NCBI GenBank assembly: GCA_026545765.1
Contig: CM048840.1
Span: 22,510,765-22,574,764 of the forward strand
Source of the DNA: Plantago major
Lineage: Eukaryota; Streptophyta; Magnoliopsida; Lamiales; Plantaginaceae
Direction of reading: 5' to 3'
DNA length: 64,000 nucleotides
Shown here: piece after piece, positions 13,512 through 25,481 of the stretch
Position numbering within the stretch: the first letter of the stretch is position 1
Layout of the letters: every line of letters begins with the position of its first letter
Translations under genes and position numbers: made by a program
The notes under the pieces: model-generated
The model's database searches: none
Told to the model about the DNA's origin: nothing
Seen by the model: the letters and a program-made list of their open reading frames with translations, nothing else

Positions 13512-13748
13512 TTACATGATACTAAGCTTGTTGTCATCATCAGTAGTCTTCACAGCATCACCATTGACATCATCCTTCTTCTTCACAGCATCATCATCAA
13601 CAACACCATTCCAAGAATTCTTTAAACTTTTCCAGAAATCTTTCCAGGATTCAATGAGATTGACTACAACGTCATAAGTAGTCTGCACACAGGCTGCAAC
13701 GTCTGCAGCTTTCTGGATGAGTTTGCCGAATTTTGAGAAGACACCCAT
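13512..13748 (-). CDS. Small hypothetical protein, 78 aa
   Basis: An intronless frame, start at 13748 (MGVFSKFGKLIQKAADVAAC). The N-terminal two-thirds looks like an amphipathic helix with many aromatics (YDVVVNLIESWKDFWKSLKN). The last 30 residues are Asp/Lys-rich and repetitive (DDDAVKKKDDVNGDAVKTTD). The open frame continues upstream, but that part is low-complexity (poly-T, GT-rich) and is more likely 5' UTR. A candidate TATA stretch (tttttatag on the minus strand) lies near 13810. I do not recognise the family. It could be a lineage-specific small gene or a chance frame; the compositional contrast with the flanks favours a gene. Confidence 0.45.
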   Translation of the reverse strand: MGVFSKFGKLIQKAADVAACVQTTYDVVVNLIESWKDFWKSLKNSWNGVVDDDAVKKKDDVNGDAVKTTDDDNKLSIM

Positions 13749-14860
13749 TATAGAAATTGGAAATAAGAGGGAGGGGAGAAAAATAAGTGTGAATGGATAA
13801 GACACATTTTTATAGAGGGATTTGATGGTGCATGAGTGAGTGTGTGTGCGTGTGCGTGTGAGAGAGCGAGCGCGCGAGATTTTTTTTTTTTTTTTTTTGA
13901 CAAAATAGGAAGAGGGGGAAGTAAGATTAGAGACATGAAGAGAAGAAGAGAAGATGAAGAAAATAGGGAGAAGAGAAGAAGAGTTTCTCAAGAAAACGAT
14001 GGCTAAGACATTAAAGTTTGAACTATAAACTATTCGCAAGATTAACGATCAAGCCATATACATTCTTACAAAAAGCATAAACCCTAGCTGCAATTCCTAA
14101 ATTCTTACCACCGACCCATTGAATGACTATCTACGCGATCCACTAATGTTCCACACATCCAAACATGCAATATGCGTATACACAAATCCAATGAGTAATG
14201 CAAATCTACCTATTATCAAAATAAGTTCAGCCAATTACCAAGTTCTCATGGATTTGGTTCAATGGATGAAAAGCTTCGGTTGAATTCACGTAGAAATCAA
14301 GAATCAAACCCTTAGTTGGTTCTCCAACGTGATTCAATAATCATCCAAAAGGTTTGTTCCAATTGTTGATGTAAATCTAGGGTTCTTGGAAGAGAGAAAA
14401 AGTAAAAGGAAATTTCAAATATTGAGAGTTTAGAATCTGGAATGAATTTTGAGATTTGAAACACAAAAATCGAAAATATAAAGAAAAAACGCGTGGGAAG
14501 CGTTACAAAATGGACCGGGCGGGTCGGGCCGAGTAAATCAAGTCGAATCAGGTATATATCAATCTAAACCGACTAACACGGGTTAGATCATTATTCTGTA
14601 ATCGTTTCAATTGGAAAGAAATCCTCTCCATCAGCGCGACTCGAAATCTAGGTATTCTCAACAATTTTCATCTCGATTTTTCTCTCTGATTTCAGTTTTG
14701 ATTGTTTCATCTGTTTAGCGGTTGGTATCTCTAACTGAAGAGCTCCGTTTTGATCTATATTTTTTACTCAGTAATGGAAGATTGTGCAGAAATTTGTTGC
14801 AAAACCGATTTATGAAGTTCAATTTGAGCTTGAAGCGTGATAGCCGGTGTTTCTCTGGCA
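13749..14860. other. Intergenic, with simple repeats
   Basis: Contains a GT/GA-rich simple repeat followed by a poly-T run (about 13828-13898) and a purine-rich stretch to ~13990. The rest is AT-rich without a coding signal. The part from ~14600 may be promoter and 5' UTR for the exon at 14861. Confidence 0.5.
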
Positions 14861-15070
14861 ATGAATCATAATAGACTGGTCGATTCGGATGCTGAAGGTA
14901 TTTTCAGTGCTGAGGATGGTTACGCTCTCAGAGAATGGAGAAGGTATTGGTTCAATTGTTCATTTTTGCTTTTGATCAGTTTTTTCTTAGCTTTTGTAGG
15001 CTTCTATTCTAGTGTATGATTTTCGATTTTTTTGAATTATTGCAGTTTAGGAGTTAGGATTGTAATATGA
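14861..15070 (+). CDS. Possible first exon of an unrecognised or truncated gene
   Basis: An ATG at 14861 opens MNHNRLVDSDAEGIFSAEDG, then YALREWRR, and reaches a donor-like AG|GTATTGG at about 14943. The codons look biased and the acidic, charged residues look like real protein. A candidate acceptor, tattgcag at about 15044, would give only a few more codons before a stop. No later exon is visible before DPE1 at 18470. It may be a gene fragment left by rearrangement, a very small gene, or a false positive. Confidence 0.3.
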
Positions 15071-16057
15071 TGGCAATTAATCGGTTTTATGATCGTCAGT
15101 GAATTGTAGGCAGGGATTAGGGTTGTTGTGTGAAGTGTTTTTTTTTTTGGGGGGGGGGGGGGGAGGTCGGAAGATAGTTTTGTAATGTTCCGTAAACATG
15201 ATGCGGAGCTTTTATTTGGAAAGGAGTAGTTTAGGTGGGATTGGAAACCAAAATAAAAATCAGAACATACATATAGGTCTTTAATAATTCACCTATTCTA
15301 AAGCTCATCGTTAGTAGTATAAAACTTGGATGGAAAGAGGAAGACCTCGATGGAATAAACGATTGTTGGAATTTTGAGATTGAATTTTGATATTTTACAC
15401 CAGAGATAGGACTTGGTAATGGGCAAAATGTGTTACTGTGGTAGGAAAAGGTTAGCACATTAGTTCCTCCAGGAATAGTGGGGGTGTTAGGAAAAAGTGG
15501 GTAGCCATGAGCAGCAAGATCATGTTAAGATATTTGTATTATGTCAAATGACAAATGAGTTGGTTCGTTTGTTGCATCGCTCATTTGACAATGATCATGT
15601 CACTAGAATCATGTGCCGAAGTAGCTGATTTTATTATGGTTTTTAATGCATCTCAGAGTGTTTTTGCTTTCTTCTCCTTGAGATCATCACTCAAAGAAGA
15701 AGTATTTTGTGTGTTTGATTGCTTCATTTTGGTAGCAGGAATTGTATTATGTTTTTGAGTATGTAGCTTTTCCTCTGAATGCTTATTGGGAGTAAGAATA
15801 CACAATGAGGCCTGCCAAGCTTACATGGACTGACATGTACCGAATGCAACAAAGGACGCTGCTGCTGAAACTGTGAATAAGAAGCATTCTTTATATATGT
15901 TGTCTTGAATTCCACATGTAGCATACTGAAACATCCATTTGTCTAGTTAAGTACTTTTGAATAAGTACTTTTGAATGTTTGAAGTAGATTGATGTGCCAA
16001 GTTTTGATGTAGCAGATACGTGTTGCTAATATTGTTGTAATCGTTATTGTTGGAATA

Positions 16058-16060
<3 letters not shown>
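15071..16060. other. Intergenic, no gene seen
   Basis: AT-rich; includes a T-run followed by a G-run at about 15138-15165. The open stretch 15555-15758 has no recognisable domain. Confidence 0.45.

Positions 16061-16122
<62 letters not shown>
16061..16122. repeat. (TA)n microsatellite, about 31 units
   Basis: An uninterrupted TA dinucleotide run of about 62 bp. Its length may be unreliable in any assembly. Confidence 0.97.
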
Positions 16123-16124
<2 letters not shown>

Positions 16125-16186
16125 TTATGTTTCTATGTATTTCTGTTAATTAATGTTTATATTAATGTTAATTTAGTTAAATACTT

Positions 16187-17480
16187 AAATTCTAATGGAT
16201 AATGTTCTTTTGAAAAATGGTTAAGGTTTATTTTAAAATATGTTACGTTTGTGTGTGTTCCTATTAAGGTTTATATGTAATGATAAACATTTACAAGGTT
16301 ACATTGAAACCTTTATATTTATGTATAATAACCTGAATTTGTGTTTGTGCCAAAGGGGGTTATTGTTCACAATTTCCTCCCTATGATTTTAGAATGCTTC
16401 AATGAACTCCGACAAACCCTTAATTAGGTACCCCATCGTAAATCCTAAGCCCTAATTAAGAGCGTAATATATTTTTCCCTATTAATCTAGTTAAATTCTA
16501 ATGGTTGAGGTTGTTTTGAAAAATGGTTAAGGATTATGTTTAGAATGTTTTAGGTTATTGTGTTTTACTACCAAGGTTTATATGTTACAGTAGAACCTTT
16601 ATAAGGTTACATTTAAACTTTTACATCTCTATATAATAATCTGAATTTGTGTTTCATGTGTCAAGTGTGTTTTATGGTTCACAATTTATTCGATAGGGTT
16701 TTAGAATACTTTAATGACCTTGACAAACCCTTAATTAAGTTCTATTCGTTAAGGTTTTTTTGAAAAATGGTTAAGGTTTATGTTTAAAATGTTTTAGGTT
16801 ATTGTGTATTCGTGCTAAGGTTTATTCGTTAAGGTTCTTTTGAAAAATGGTTAAAATTTATGTTTAGAATGTTCGTGCTAAGGTTCTTTTAAAAAATGGT
16901 TAAGGTTTATGCATGTTTAGAATGTTTTAGGTTACTGTGTATTCGTGCTAAGGTTTATTATATCTAATGATAGAACATTTACGAGATTACACTTGAACCT
17001 TAACATTTATGTATAATAACCTAAATTTGCATTTCATGTGTCATTAGGGGTTTTAGAGTTCACAAACAAGATTTTAGAATGCTTCAATGACTCCTCAACA
17101 AACCCTTAATTGTTCAATGTTAATCTGGTTGAATTCTAATGGTTAAGGTTTTTTTGAAAAATTGTCAAGGTTTATGTTTAGAGTGTTTTAGGTTATTGCG
17201 TGTTCCTGCTAAGATTTATATATAATGTTAGAACATTTACAAGGTTACACTTAAATCTTTACATTTTTGTATAATAACCTGAATTTGCATTTCATGTATT
17301 AGTAGGGTTTTAGGGTTCACCATTTTCTCCATAGGGTTATAGGATTTACTGACCCCCGACAAACCCTTAATTAGGGCTTAGGGTTTAGCCTAAGCCCTAA
17401 TTAAGGACGTCAGACCTTAAGGGTGTTTTCATGTGTCGCGGGTTATTCTGGGTTCACCATTTCATATATAGGGTTTTAGA
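16187..17480. repeat. Satellite-like array of diverged ~250-300 bp units
   Basis: A head motif close to tttgaaaaatggttaagg recurs near 16210, 16516, 16760, 16840, 16888 and 17153. Full units continue in the same order with gtttagaatgttttaggtta, tataataacctgaatttg, a caca-rich block ending in agggttttagaatgcttcaa, and gacaaacccttaatta. Two head motifs belong to short, truncated units. The first and last full units end in an inverted repeat built on cctaagccctaattaag. No coding content. This is a small degenerate tandem array, not a transposon with recognisable ends. Confidence 0.8.
17365..17406. repeat. 18-bp inverted repeat with telomere-like arms
   Basis: The left arm ccttaattagggcttagg and its exact reverse complement on the right are separated by six bases (gtttag). 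The centre reads like plant telomere repeat (TTTAGGG) variants. A related, less perfect pair closes the first array unit near 16422-16460. Confidence 0.85.
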
Positions 17481-18469
17481 ATGCTTCAATTATTAGGATA
17501 TGAATGAAATGGGAAGAATAAAAAGTTCGGGGTAAATTACTTATATAAACAACTATGCCACATAAACACCCTTTAAAATAACTATTACAAAAAATACCAA
17601 TATGTGGACTTCAAAAATTCTCGCTTAATTAGATTCGATAAACATTTGAAATCCAACTTTCACCTTCCTCTACCTACTTACCAATCATTCTCATCATCTC
17701 AAAATCGGATGGTCAACCTTTCTCACTTCTTCCGCCACCACAGAGAACGCAAAGGTATTGTGTACTGGGTCATTCTTGTATCTGTGGCCACCACAAAAAA
17801 AAAAAAAAAAAAGTAGCGACCGCCTAATAAAATGTATTCTTTAATTTTAAATATCCATAAGGCGAATGGATGACATAACGACCGCCTTACTGCCTTTGGC
17901 GATTTGATATTGACCGTTAGATCACAAATCTAGTGGTGTACAACTATATATTCAATTGCATGTCTGCCTGACCGTAGAAGAGTCCAACCAAGATTGATGG
18001 GGTGACATCTCAATTTTAAACAACTAGCATGTTATACAAATCAACGTGTTTAATATATATGTTATACTGTGCTACATATAAAATATTTGTTGTAACACAT
18101 TAAAACATCATGATGCATGATATAATATAATGTGCAGCTATTATAAATGAACAGATTATTACGGTAAATAGATTATTAACAAAGAAAAAAAAGAAGAGAG
18201 AAAATCAAAGTTTGCGGAGTGGATTATAAAAAGTAGTCCCTAATTGGCAAATTATGAGAATTGAGGTGGGAAAATGTAATAAAACTTCCTCGTGGCGGAC
18301 ACATGCCTGTAAATACTCTCCCGCCTCACTTTTCCGCCATTAAAGCTTACCCTCTTTCAAGCTATCCAAACTCCAATGTCACACAATTTCACACCTAAAT
18401 AACCATCCATCAATCAAACAAATAATCACTTTCCCACAACAGTCAGTCAATCCCTAATCCTCATCAACA
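17481..18469. other. Upstream region of DPE1
   Basis: Contains an A-run at ~17793-17811 and AT-rich sequence; the last ~150 bases should hold the DPE1 promoter and 5' UTR. The open stretch 17604-17816 is not supported as a gene. Confidence 0.5.
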
Positions 18470-21400
18470 ATGGCAATTCCCATCTCTCTCTCCCTCTTCT
18501 CCTCCAGTTCCACCCCCTTTCTCCCTCCCAAGCTGCCCAATGCTGTTCGCCCGGTGAAATCAACCAAGCTCCGCTACCAAAACGGTGGCGCATCGTCGTT
18601 TCCCGTTGGCGAGGATTTGCCCTTGGATTATGACACCTGGCTCCCCAAATCCAACACTCGGAGGAGGGCAGGTGTCCTTCTACATCCGTCGTCGTTTCCA
18701 GGTCCATTCGGAATCGGCGATCTCGGTCCGCAAGCGTTTCAGTTCATTGATTGGCTTCATCAAGCTGGCTGCTCTCTTTGGCAGGTGATGAATCCATTCA
18801 CATTGCTTTTTTTTGTACTTAGTAGTCAGTTGATTGGATGGTTTCTTTTCATCATAGCAGTTTATTAGAATTAATAATTACAGTTCGATGATGATGATAT
18901 TTCGACATGAACATTCAGTTAGTTGGAATTTGTGATTTCATTTGGTTTGAATGAGCTCAAGTATGAATCGACAAGTGAAATGCACTACTCTAGTTAGCTC
19001 ATATCATTGTTGAAAATCTATACGTATATCCGTATTTTGGATGGTTACTTCTGGCATATGTTTGCGGACTTGATTTTGGAGGAATGCTTTTAATTTGGAT
19101 TTTTTTATTTACTGAATTGAATCAAATGGATGGATGTTTTGCAGGTTCTTCCTCTCGTTCCGCCTGGAAGAAGGGCTGATGAAGAGGGATCTCCCTACTC
19201 CGGACAGGTTTTACTGTTTTCTCTTACTGTCACTTATAAACCCATTAACAACATGGCATAGTGACATCTCACATCTGGATCTTTTACCCAAGAAGATCAT
19301 GGAAAGAAAAATTTACACATTGAAAAATGGAGACGTCAAAGTTGCCCCAGCAAGTTACTTTTCCTTCAGTTGTGATTGTGGCTAATTTTTCCAGGATGCT
19401 AATTGCGGTAATACACTTCTGATTTCTCTGGAGGAACTGGTGAATGATGGTCTGCTCACAAAAGATGAGCTTCCAAAACCATTGTGAGAACTAATACTCC
19501 TATATGTTAACTGCATTAGAGTGCTTGAGTTTGATATTAAACTGTTTTTTAACCTTTTTGTGAAAAACATTTCGCAGAGCTATGGAACGCGTGGATTTTA
19601 AAGCCGTTGCTGACATCAAGGATCCTTTGGTAGCTGAGGTAATTGTGAGCAGTTTTCGCTTTGTTAGTATGAACAGATTCATTGCTTTGGTATTTTACAT
19701 CGTAATCACTATGATTTCAAGTTAAGTTGCCATTGAGGCATGTGGAAAAGATGTGATTCTTACTCTAATAATAAACAGGAGTGTCGAACAAAAACCATAG
19801 GAAGTCAAGAACTTTATTGATGTACCCTCAAGGGCAATAAGAAACTCTAACGTTTCTATTGTAGTCTCACACACACGATTTCTGTAAAATATTATTCAAA
19901 AGTAAGAAAGTGTGTAAAGTAAAATTGTCACATGAGGAAGATTTCACATACACATTTTGTGGATAAAAAATTGAAGCATACACCGAGAAATTCCTCATAT
20001 TGGAAAATTCTTCCACAAATGGGATTGAATGGGCAAAATGTTGATATATTCCACTGAATTGTTACCACAACTAGACGGATATATCATTCCAGATACATAG
20101 TCATGGTTTTGTTTGGGGACTCTGATTGCCTCCCAAATTTAAGTCTGTGATTGTACATAACAGTATAAGAATGGCTTATGCTCACCCTATCAAGAGTCCA
20201 GAGTCCTAATCACTAATCAGAAAGAAAGGATCCACACGATCCCAAACCAAATGTGTTTCAAACTTTCATTGAAGAGATGATCTAAAATTATAGAAGTATT
20301 TAATAGGTGATATTCTTTGTGGAACTTAATTTAGTTACTTTTATTATGTAAAATAGATGCATATGTTCAGTAAATAGTTGCATATGCAGTTCACATTTGG
20401 TACCTGTCTCTGAAAGTAAACTCTGGGATTGAATCACACTGAACTGCCAGTCGTATGATGTTTGTCTGTTTTTCCAGTTGTTAATGGTTATGTATGGCCC
20501 TGAATATCATCGGTGGCTTCTTATTGGTGACTATTTCTGATAGAGCAGAGAGATTTATGGATTAAAAAGAAGATGATCTTGGTCTAGCAATAGCTACTTT
20601 TCTGGAATTTTATTGAAAGAACTAAAATAAAGTAAAGACACCAATCTCCGAAGAGACGAACCACCCTAAAGGGCGAAACCAACTCCAAAGAGCGAAATAG
20701 ACTAAAACCTTACTTATGAATAAACCTAAGACTATTACTCCCTCCGTCCCGCTATTCTAGTCCAATATTCCTTTTATGGTTGTCCCGTTAATCTAGTCCG
20801 GCTCCAAAAATAGCAAAAAAGTACACCCACTAACCCCATTATCTCTCATACTTTTTTCATTCTTTATCATTTCTCTCTCTTATCTCTCATACTTTTTTCA
20901 TTCTTTATCATTTCTCTCTCTTATCTCTCATACTTTCTTCATTCTTTATCATTTCTCTCTCCAATAACAAACAATGAACAATTGACTTTCTTAAAAAAAG
21001 CGCCGAAAAGAAAGTGGGCTTGAATGCCGGGATGGAGGGAGTATATTATAAAACAACTTCCTAATTTGACTTGAACTCTATTTAGGTAATACTCCCTCCG
21101 CCCCGCTTCGTTAGGCCACTTTCTGTTCGGCATTGTTTTTGTGAAAGTCAATAGTTTATTGTTTTTTGTTGGAGAGAGAAATGATAAAAAATGGAGAAAG
21201 TATGAGAGATAGGAGAGATTAATGATAAAGAATGGAAAAAGTATATGAGAGATAAAAAAATAAAGTAAGAAGGATTGTGGTTAGTGGAGTTTACATTTTT
21301 GCTATTTTAGGAAATTGGCTATATTAGTGGGACGTCCATAAAAGAAATAGTGACATTTTCTAGCGGTACGGAGGGAGTAACTAGCAACTTCCTAATATAA

Positions 21401-24400
21401 CTTGAACTCTAATAGGTAACTTGCCTACTAATACTAAAACTCTATAATTATTAAGTATTAATCCTAATAATATTTTAGGACTCTAGGTCCGTAACAATTT
21501 CTTAGGCCACTTTGTCCTCTTTTGCAACAATGTCTTGTTAAATTTGGCTCATCTTATATTTTTGCATCTTTGTGTAGCTGTATCCTAAAACCATCTGTGA
21601 GTAAACTACTACTTCTGATATTGATTTAGGCTGCCAAGAGACTTGTATCGAGTGATGGGGATCTAAGAGGACAGCTTGAAGTGTTCCGGAAGGATCCAAA
21701 AATTGCAGGTGAGGTGTTCCTACTCTATTTGCTGGGTACTGTATTGTTTTGAAATGAACTGAGTAAGCTCCTATAAATGGTTATTTGTGAATACAAACAC
21801 TTATACGTCAAATGAAATCACAATCTTCTTAGTTTATGGTTTTCCTGCAAGAGCACTGTGTTCATCAATAACATGTCAATATTATGTAGGTTGGCTTGAA
21901 GACGCAGCATACTTTGCTGCCATTGATAACACATTGAATACATTTAGTTGGTATGATTGGCCTGAACCACTGAAAAATCGCCACCTTGTTGCTCTGGAGG
22001 AAATTTATCAAAGCGAGAAAGAGTTTGTAATATCTCGAGTCTTGAGAAAATTCAACCCTGTTCAGCGACATACGTTTCTCTATTTGCCCAAATATGGTGA
22101 TTGAAACCTTTTGACGAGAAAATCTCATTTGTGGCACAGATAGATATCTTCATTGCTCAGCAATTTTTATTCCAAAGGCAATGGCAAAAAGTTCGTGATT
22201 ATGCCAGGACGAAAGGCCTCAGTATAATGGGAGATATGCCTATATATGTTGGTTATCATAGCGCAGATGTCTGGGCTAATAAGAAACATTTTTTGCTGGT
22301 GCGTAGTACCTTTATTAATGCTGAGAGCCTTCTTTATATGATCTGGGGATTCTATTCCTTGTTTAACTTAACGTCTACATGCCCCAGCAGAACAGTAGTG
22401 GCTTTCCTCTTCTAGTGAGTGGTGTCCCCCCTGATGCCTTCAGTAAAACTGGTCAGCTCTGGAACAGGTAATTTTCATAAATCTTGTGTGTGGCATATAG
22501 TATCGTTGACACCTGTACGATAAAAAAAATTAATAAAAGAGAACCTTAATGTTTCTGACATTTTATGAGTTTTTTTTTTTTAATAGAAATATCTAGGCAT
22601 TGTTAATATCTCAAACTAGACATAGTCGAGGATTTTTATCATGCTGGAAATTGGTATAAATTTCTTCATTATGTCCTTGATCTAACAATTGAATACTAAA
22701 ACATGCTAGCAACTGGTACCTGTGATTAGCTCTGTTTCTCAGTGACACAATAATCTGCTGAACAAAAAAGAAGGTTTCCGGGGACAAAGTGTTCTTGTAT
22801 CTTTTAAGTTATTGTGGAATCTAAAATTTTGAACAAGGTATTTGGGGACCATTGTGGTACTGTGAAGCTATCTTTAGCTCCTGCTCCTCAAATGTTCCTG
22901 AAGTCTTGTATTGCTTGAGAATAAGGGTGTTGGGCCTCTGATCAAGTAGAAATATTTAACTTGAGTAATTTTGTGAACTCTGATCAATGAAGAAAGCAAC
23001 TTTCAATGTAGCTTTTTACTGTATGAGAATGTGAAAAACTATAACTTAGAATTTGAAGCTTGCTCTTTCTGAGAATTGAATCTTTTGGTTGGAGGATAGC
23101 CCTCTTTATGATTGGAAAGCCATGGAGAAAGATGATTTTTCATGGTGGGTACAGCGTATTAGTCGTGCACAGAATCTATTCGATGAATTCAGGATCGATC
23201 ACTTTAGAGGATTTGCTGGTTTCTGGGCTGTTCCTTCTGGTAAAACTTCCTTTCATTAAAATTTAAAAAAAAAATAAAAAATAAAAATCTTACACAGTTA
23301 TGTCATTCTTATGGGTATGATAGATGTTCATTCATTTATGTGCAGAAGCAAAAGTTGCAATGGTGGGACGATGGAAGGTCAGTTTATCTTATGTATCCTT
23401 CATGGTCTTATATAGTATAACATTCTCTAAATGCTGTTCTGATTGACACAGTAGGTGGGACCTGGAAAGTCTTTATTCGATTCTATCTTTCAAGCTGTTG
23501 GAGATATCAATATCGTAGCTGAAGATTTGGTAGGTCATTAATTAACTTAAATTAATTTCCGTATGGGAAAAGCAAAACATTCTTTTGCAGGCTTGTCGTA
23601 AGTTTAATCCTAGTGGTTTGAGGTTTTCTCCCCCAAGTTAATTGACGGTCCCTCACTCTGGCCTGATCTGACTTCCTTATTCTATGCTGATCTTTTGTTC
23701 CCTGTTGATTCACAGCTTTCTTTTGGGTTTGGATGATATGGTTTTAAATCTTTATCTATCAACTGTTTGCTATTTGTTCATGGTTGGTTACTCCCTTTTC
23801 ACCAAGGCTCTATGTTTTACAGGCCACACTTTACTCATTGGTAGCTTTTTATGGAATATGTAATCTATTACTCTGAAAACTCTAGTCTCTTTTCTCATTT
23901 GTCCCTTGCTCACTTACCTTGTCGTCAACTTATGTAACCTAAATTCTCATTTTATCATATTGCTAAAACTTTCTTCATTGGAATGCTAGGGAGTGATTAC
24001 TGAAGATGTAGTGGAGCTTAGGAAGTACATTGGGGCACCTGGGATGGCCGTCCTCCAGTTTGGTAAATACATGCTTTCATTATTTTTCATTTTACTCGTA
24101 AGCAATAATAATCAAAGATACCTTTACATTGACTTGCTTTGTCTTCTTTATGGATTTTTCTCAGGCTTTGGAAGTGATGCTGCAAATCCACACATGCCTC
24201 ATAATCATGAAACCAACCAAGTAGTCTACACTGGCACTCATGACAATGACACGGTGGGTTTTATGTGCTTGAGGTCCAATTGTGGAATTATAATGAGTGA
24301 ATCTTGTTCGTCTGCTTGGTTCATGACTTGAACAGTTATATTGCTTTTTCTGTCCTGGTGTGAGATCATCGTTATTGTCAATGATGATGTTAATAATACT

Positions 24401-25481
24401 TTTACTATTCTCATCATCAACTTCTCTCTAGCTTAGAATTCTTTGGTGAAATATTCCTGCCATTATCATCAATAATACTTTTACTATTCTCATCATCAAC
24501 TTCTCTCTAGCTTAGAATTCTTTGGTGAAATATTCCTGCCATTTTTAGTCTGGTTTATTTCTTTAAGCTTTGAGGCACTCAATGAAAAATCTTTTAAATT
24601 GACACGATTGATGACTTTTTATCATTCAGATTCGAGGATGGTGGGATGTGTTGCCACAAGAAGAGAAATCTATGGTATGAGTGAAATCCTACAATGAGAG
24701 TTCCAAAAATGTGACCAGTGTACAAATTTTATGGAATTTGATATGAATTGTGTTCTTATATGCCATGTATTTTGTGTATTAGGTGAAAAAATATCTTGGT
24801 TATACTGTTGAGGAGGATATCTCGTGGGGCCTAATCCAGACCGCACTTTCTTCAGTAGCAGAAACTGCAATCATACCCATGCAGGATATACTTGGGTTAG
24901 GAAGTTCAGCTAGAATGAATGTTCCAGCGACTCAGGTAAACCTCTCCACATGAATGCTGCCTTATGCAGTTGAGCTAGTTAGGACCCTTATATATTCTGC
25001 TCACTTATTATTTATATTGTTTGGTTAATATAATAATATTATACTGTCTAAACATATTCTAAATGTACTTGGGCATGCGGTGACACTAATTTGCATGCAT
25101 AATTATATTTTCATTTTGGGTGTTGGTGGCTTGTAAGCTTGGGTATTACATACTCCATTTATGTCTCATATTGTTCAAAAGCACAACTTTACCTGCAATG
25201 CAAATGGACGTATTGTGTGTTTCCGGTATAGTTGGATAAGTTACCTCGGTCTGAAAATGCATTGTCCTTCTAATCTTAGTCGTGGCCCGTGGGCATGGCA
25301 GAACTGTCTGAAAGTTAACCATACAAGCTGTTTTAATTGACTTGCAATGAACTTGTTCTACCTTTTGTGTTTACAGTTTGGTAATTGGAGCTGGAGGATA
25401 TCCGAGTCCAACAACTTTGACAGCTTGACAACAGAAGCGAAGAAACTTAGAGAGATGCTAGAGATGCATGGACGACTTTAA
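18470..25481 (+). CDS. DPE1: 4-alpha-glucanotransferase, plastid disproportionating enzyme (GH77)
   Basis: Sixteen exons join into one 563-aa frame: 18470-18784, 19145-19207, 19395-19483, 19578-19638, 21630-21708, 21890-22026, 22140-22298, 22391-22467, 23100-23239, 23346-23377, 23455-23529, 23990-24062, 24165-24253, 24630-24674, 24783-24935, 25377-25481. A Ser-rich N-terminus looks like a plastid transit peptide. The GH77 catalytic residues are present: D360 in FDEFRIDHFRGF (nucleophile by family), E407 in NIVAEDLG (acid/base) and D460 in YTGTHDNDT. GDMPIYVGYHSADVW is also intact. By family the enzyme moves glucan units between malto-oligosaccharides and releases glucose from maltotriose during plastid starch breakdown. 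The length is close to that of known plant DPE1. All junctions are GT-AG. It appears fully functional; the 1,991-bp intron 4 holds two MITEs. Confidence 0.97.
20738..21041. mobile_element. Stowaway-like MITE, copy 1 (DPE1 intron 4)
   Basis: Starts ctccctccgtcccg and ends cgggatggagggag, with TA on both sides, as in Tc1/mariner-type Stowaway elements. Inside is a ~39-bp unit repeated three times (atctctcatacttttttcat…tttctctctct) at about 20840-20960. About 300 bp, no coding capacity. Confidence 0.9.
21092..21377. mobile_element. Stowaway-like MITE, copy 2, inverted relative to copy 1
   Basis: Starts ctccctccgccccg and ends ggtacggagggag, with TA at both flanks. The interior (gagagagaaatgataaa, gaaagtatgagagata, ggttagtgg) matches the reverse complement of copy 1 over most of its length. 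A ~37-bp host sequence (aacttcctaat…acttgaactct) lies on both sides, at 21054-21090 and 21385-21420. Confidence 0.9.
24386..24543. repeat. 79-bp tandem duplication in DPE1 intron 13
   Basis: Two near-identical copies in direct tandem with a period of 79 bp (aataatacttttactattct … attcctgccatt). The copies barely differ, so the duplication is recent. It lies inside the intron and does not touch splice sites. Confidence 0.92.

Noticed and set aside
15555-15758. 67-aa hydrophobic open frame
   Set aside because: No domain, no splice partners, composition like the flanks.
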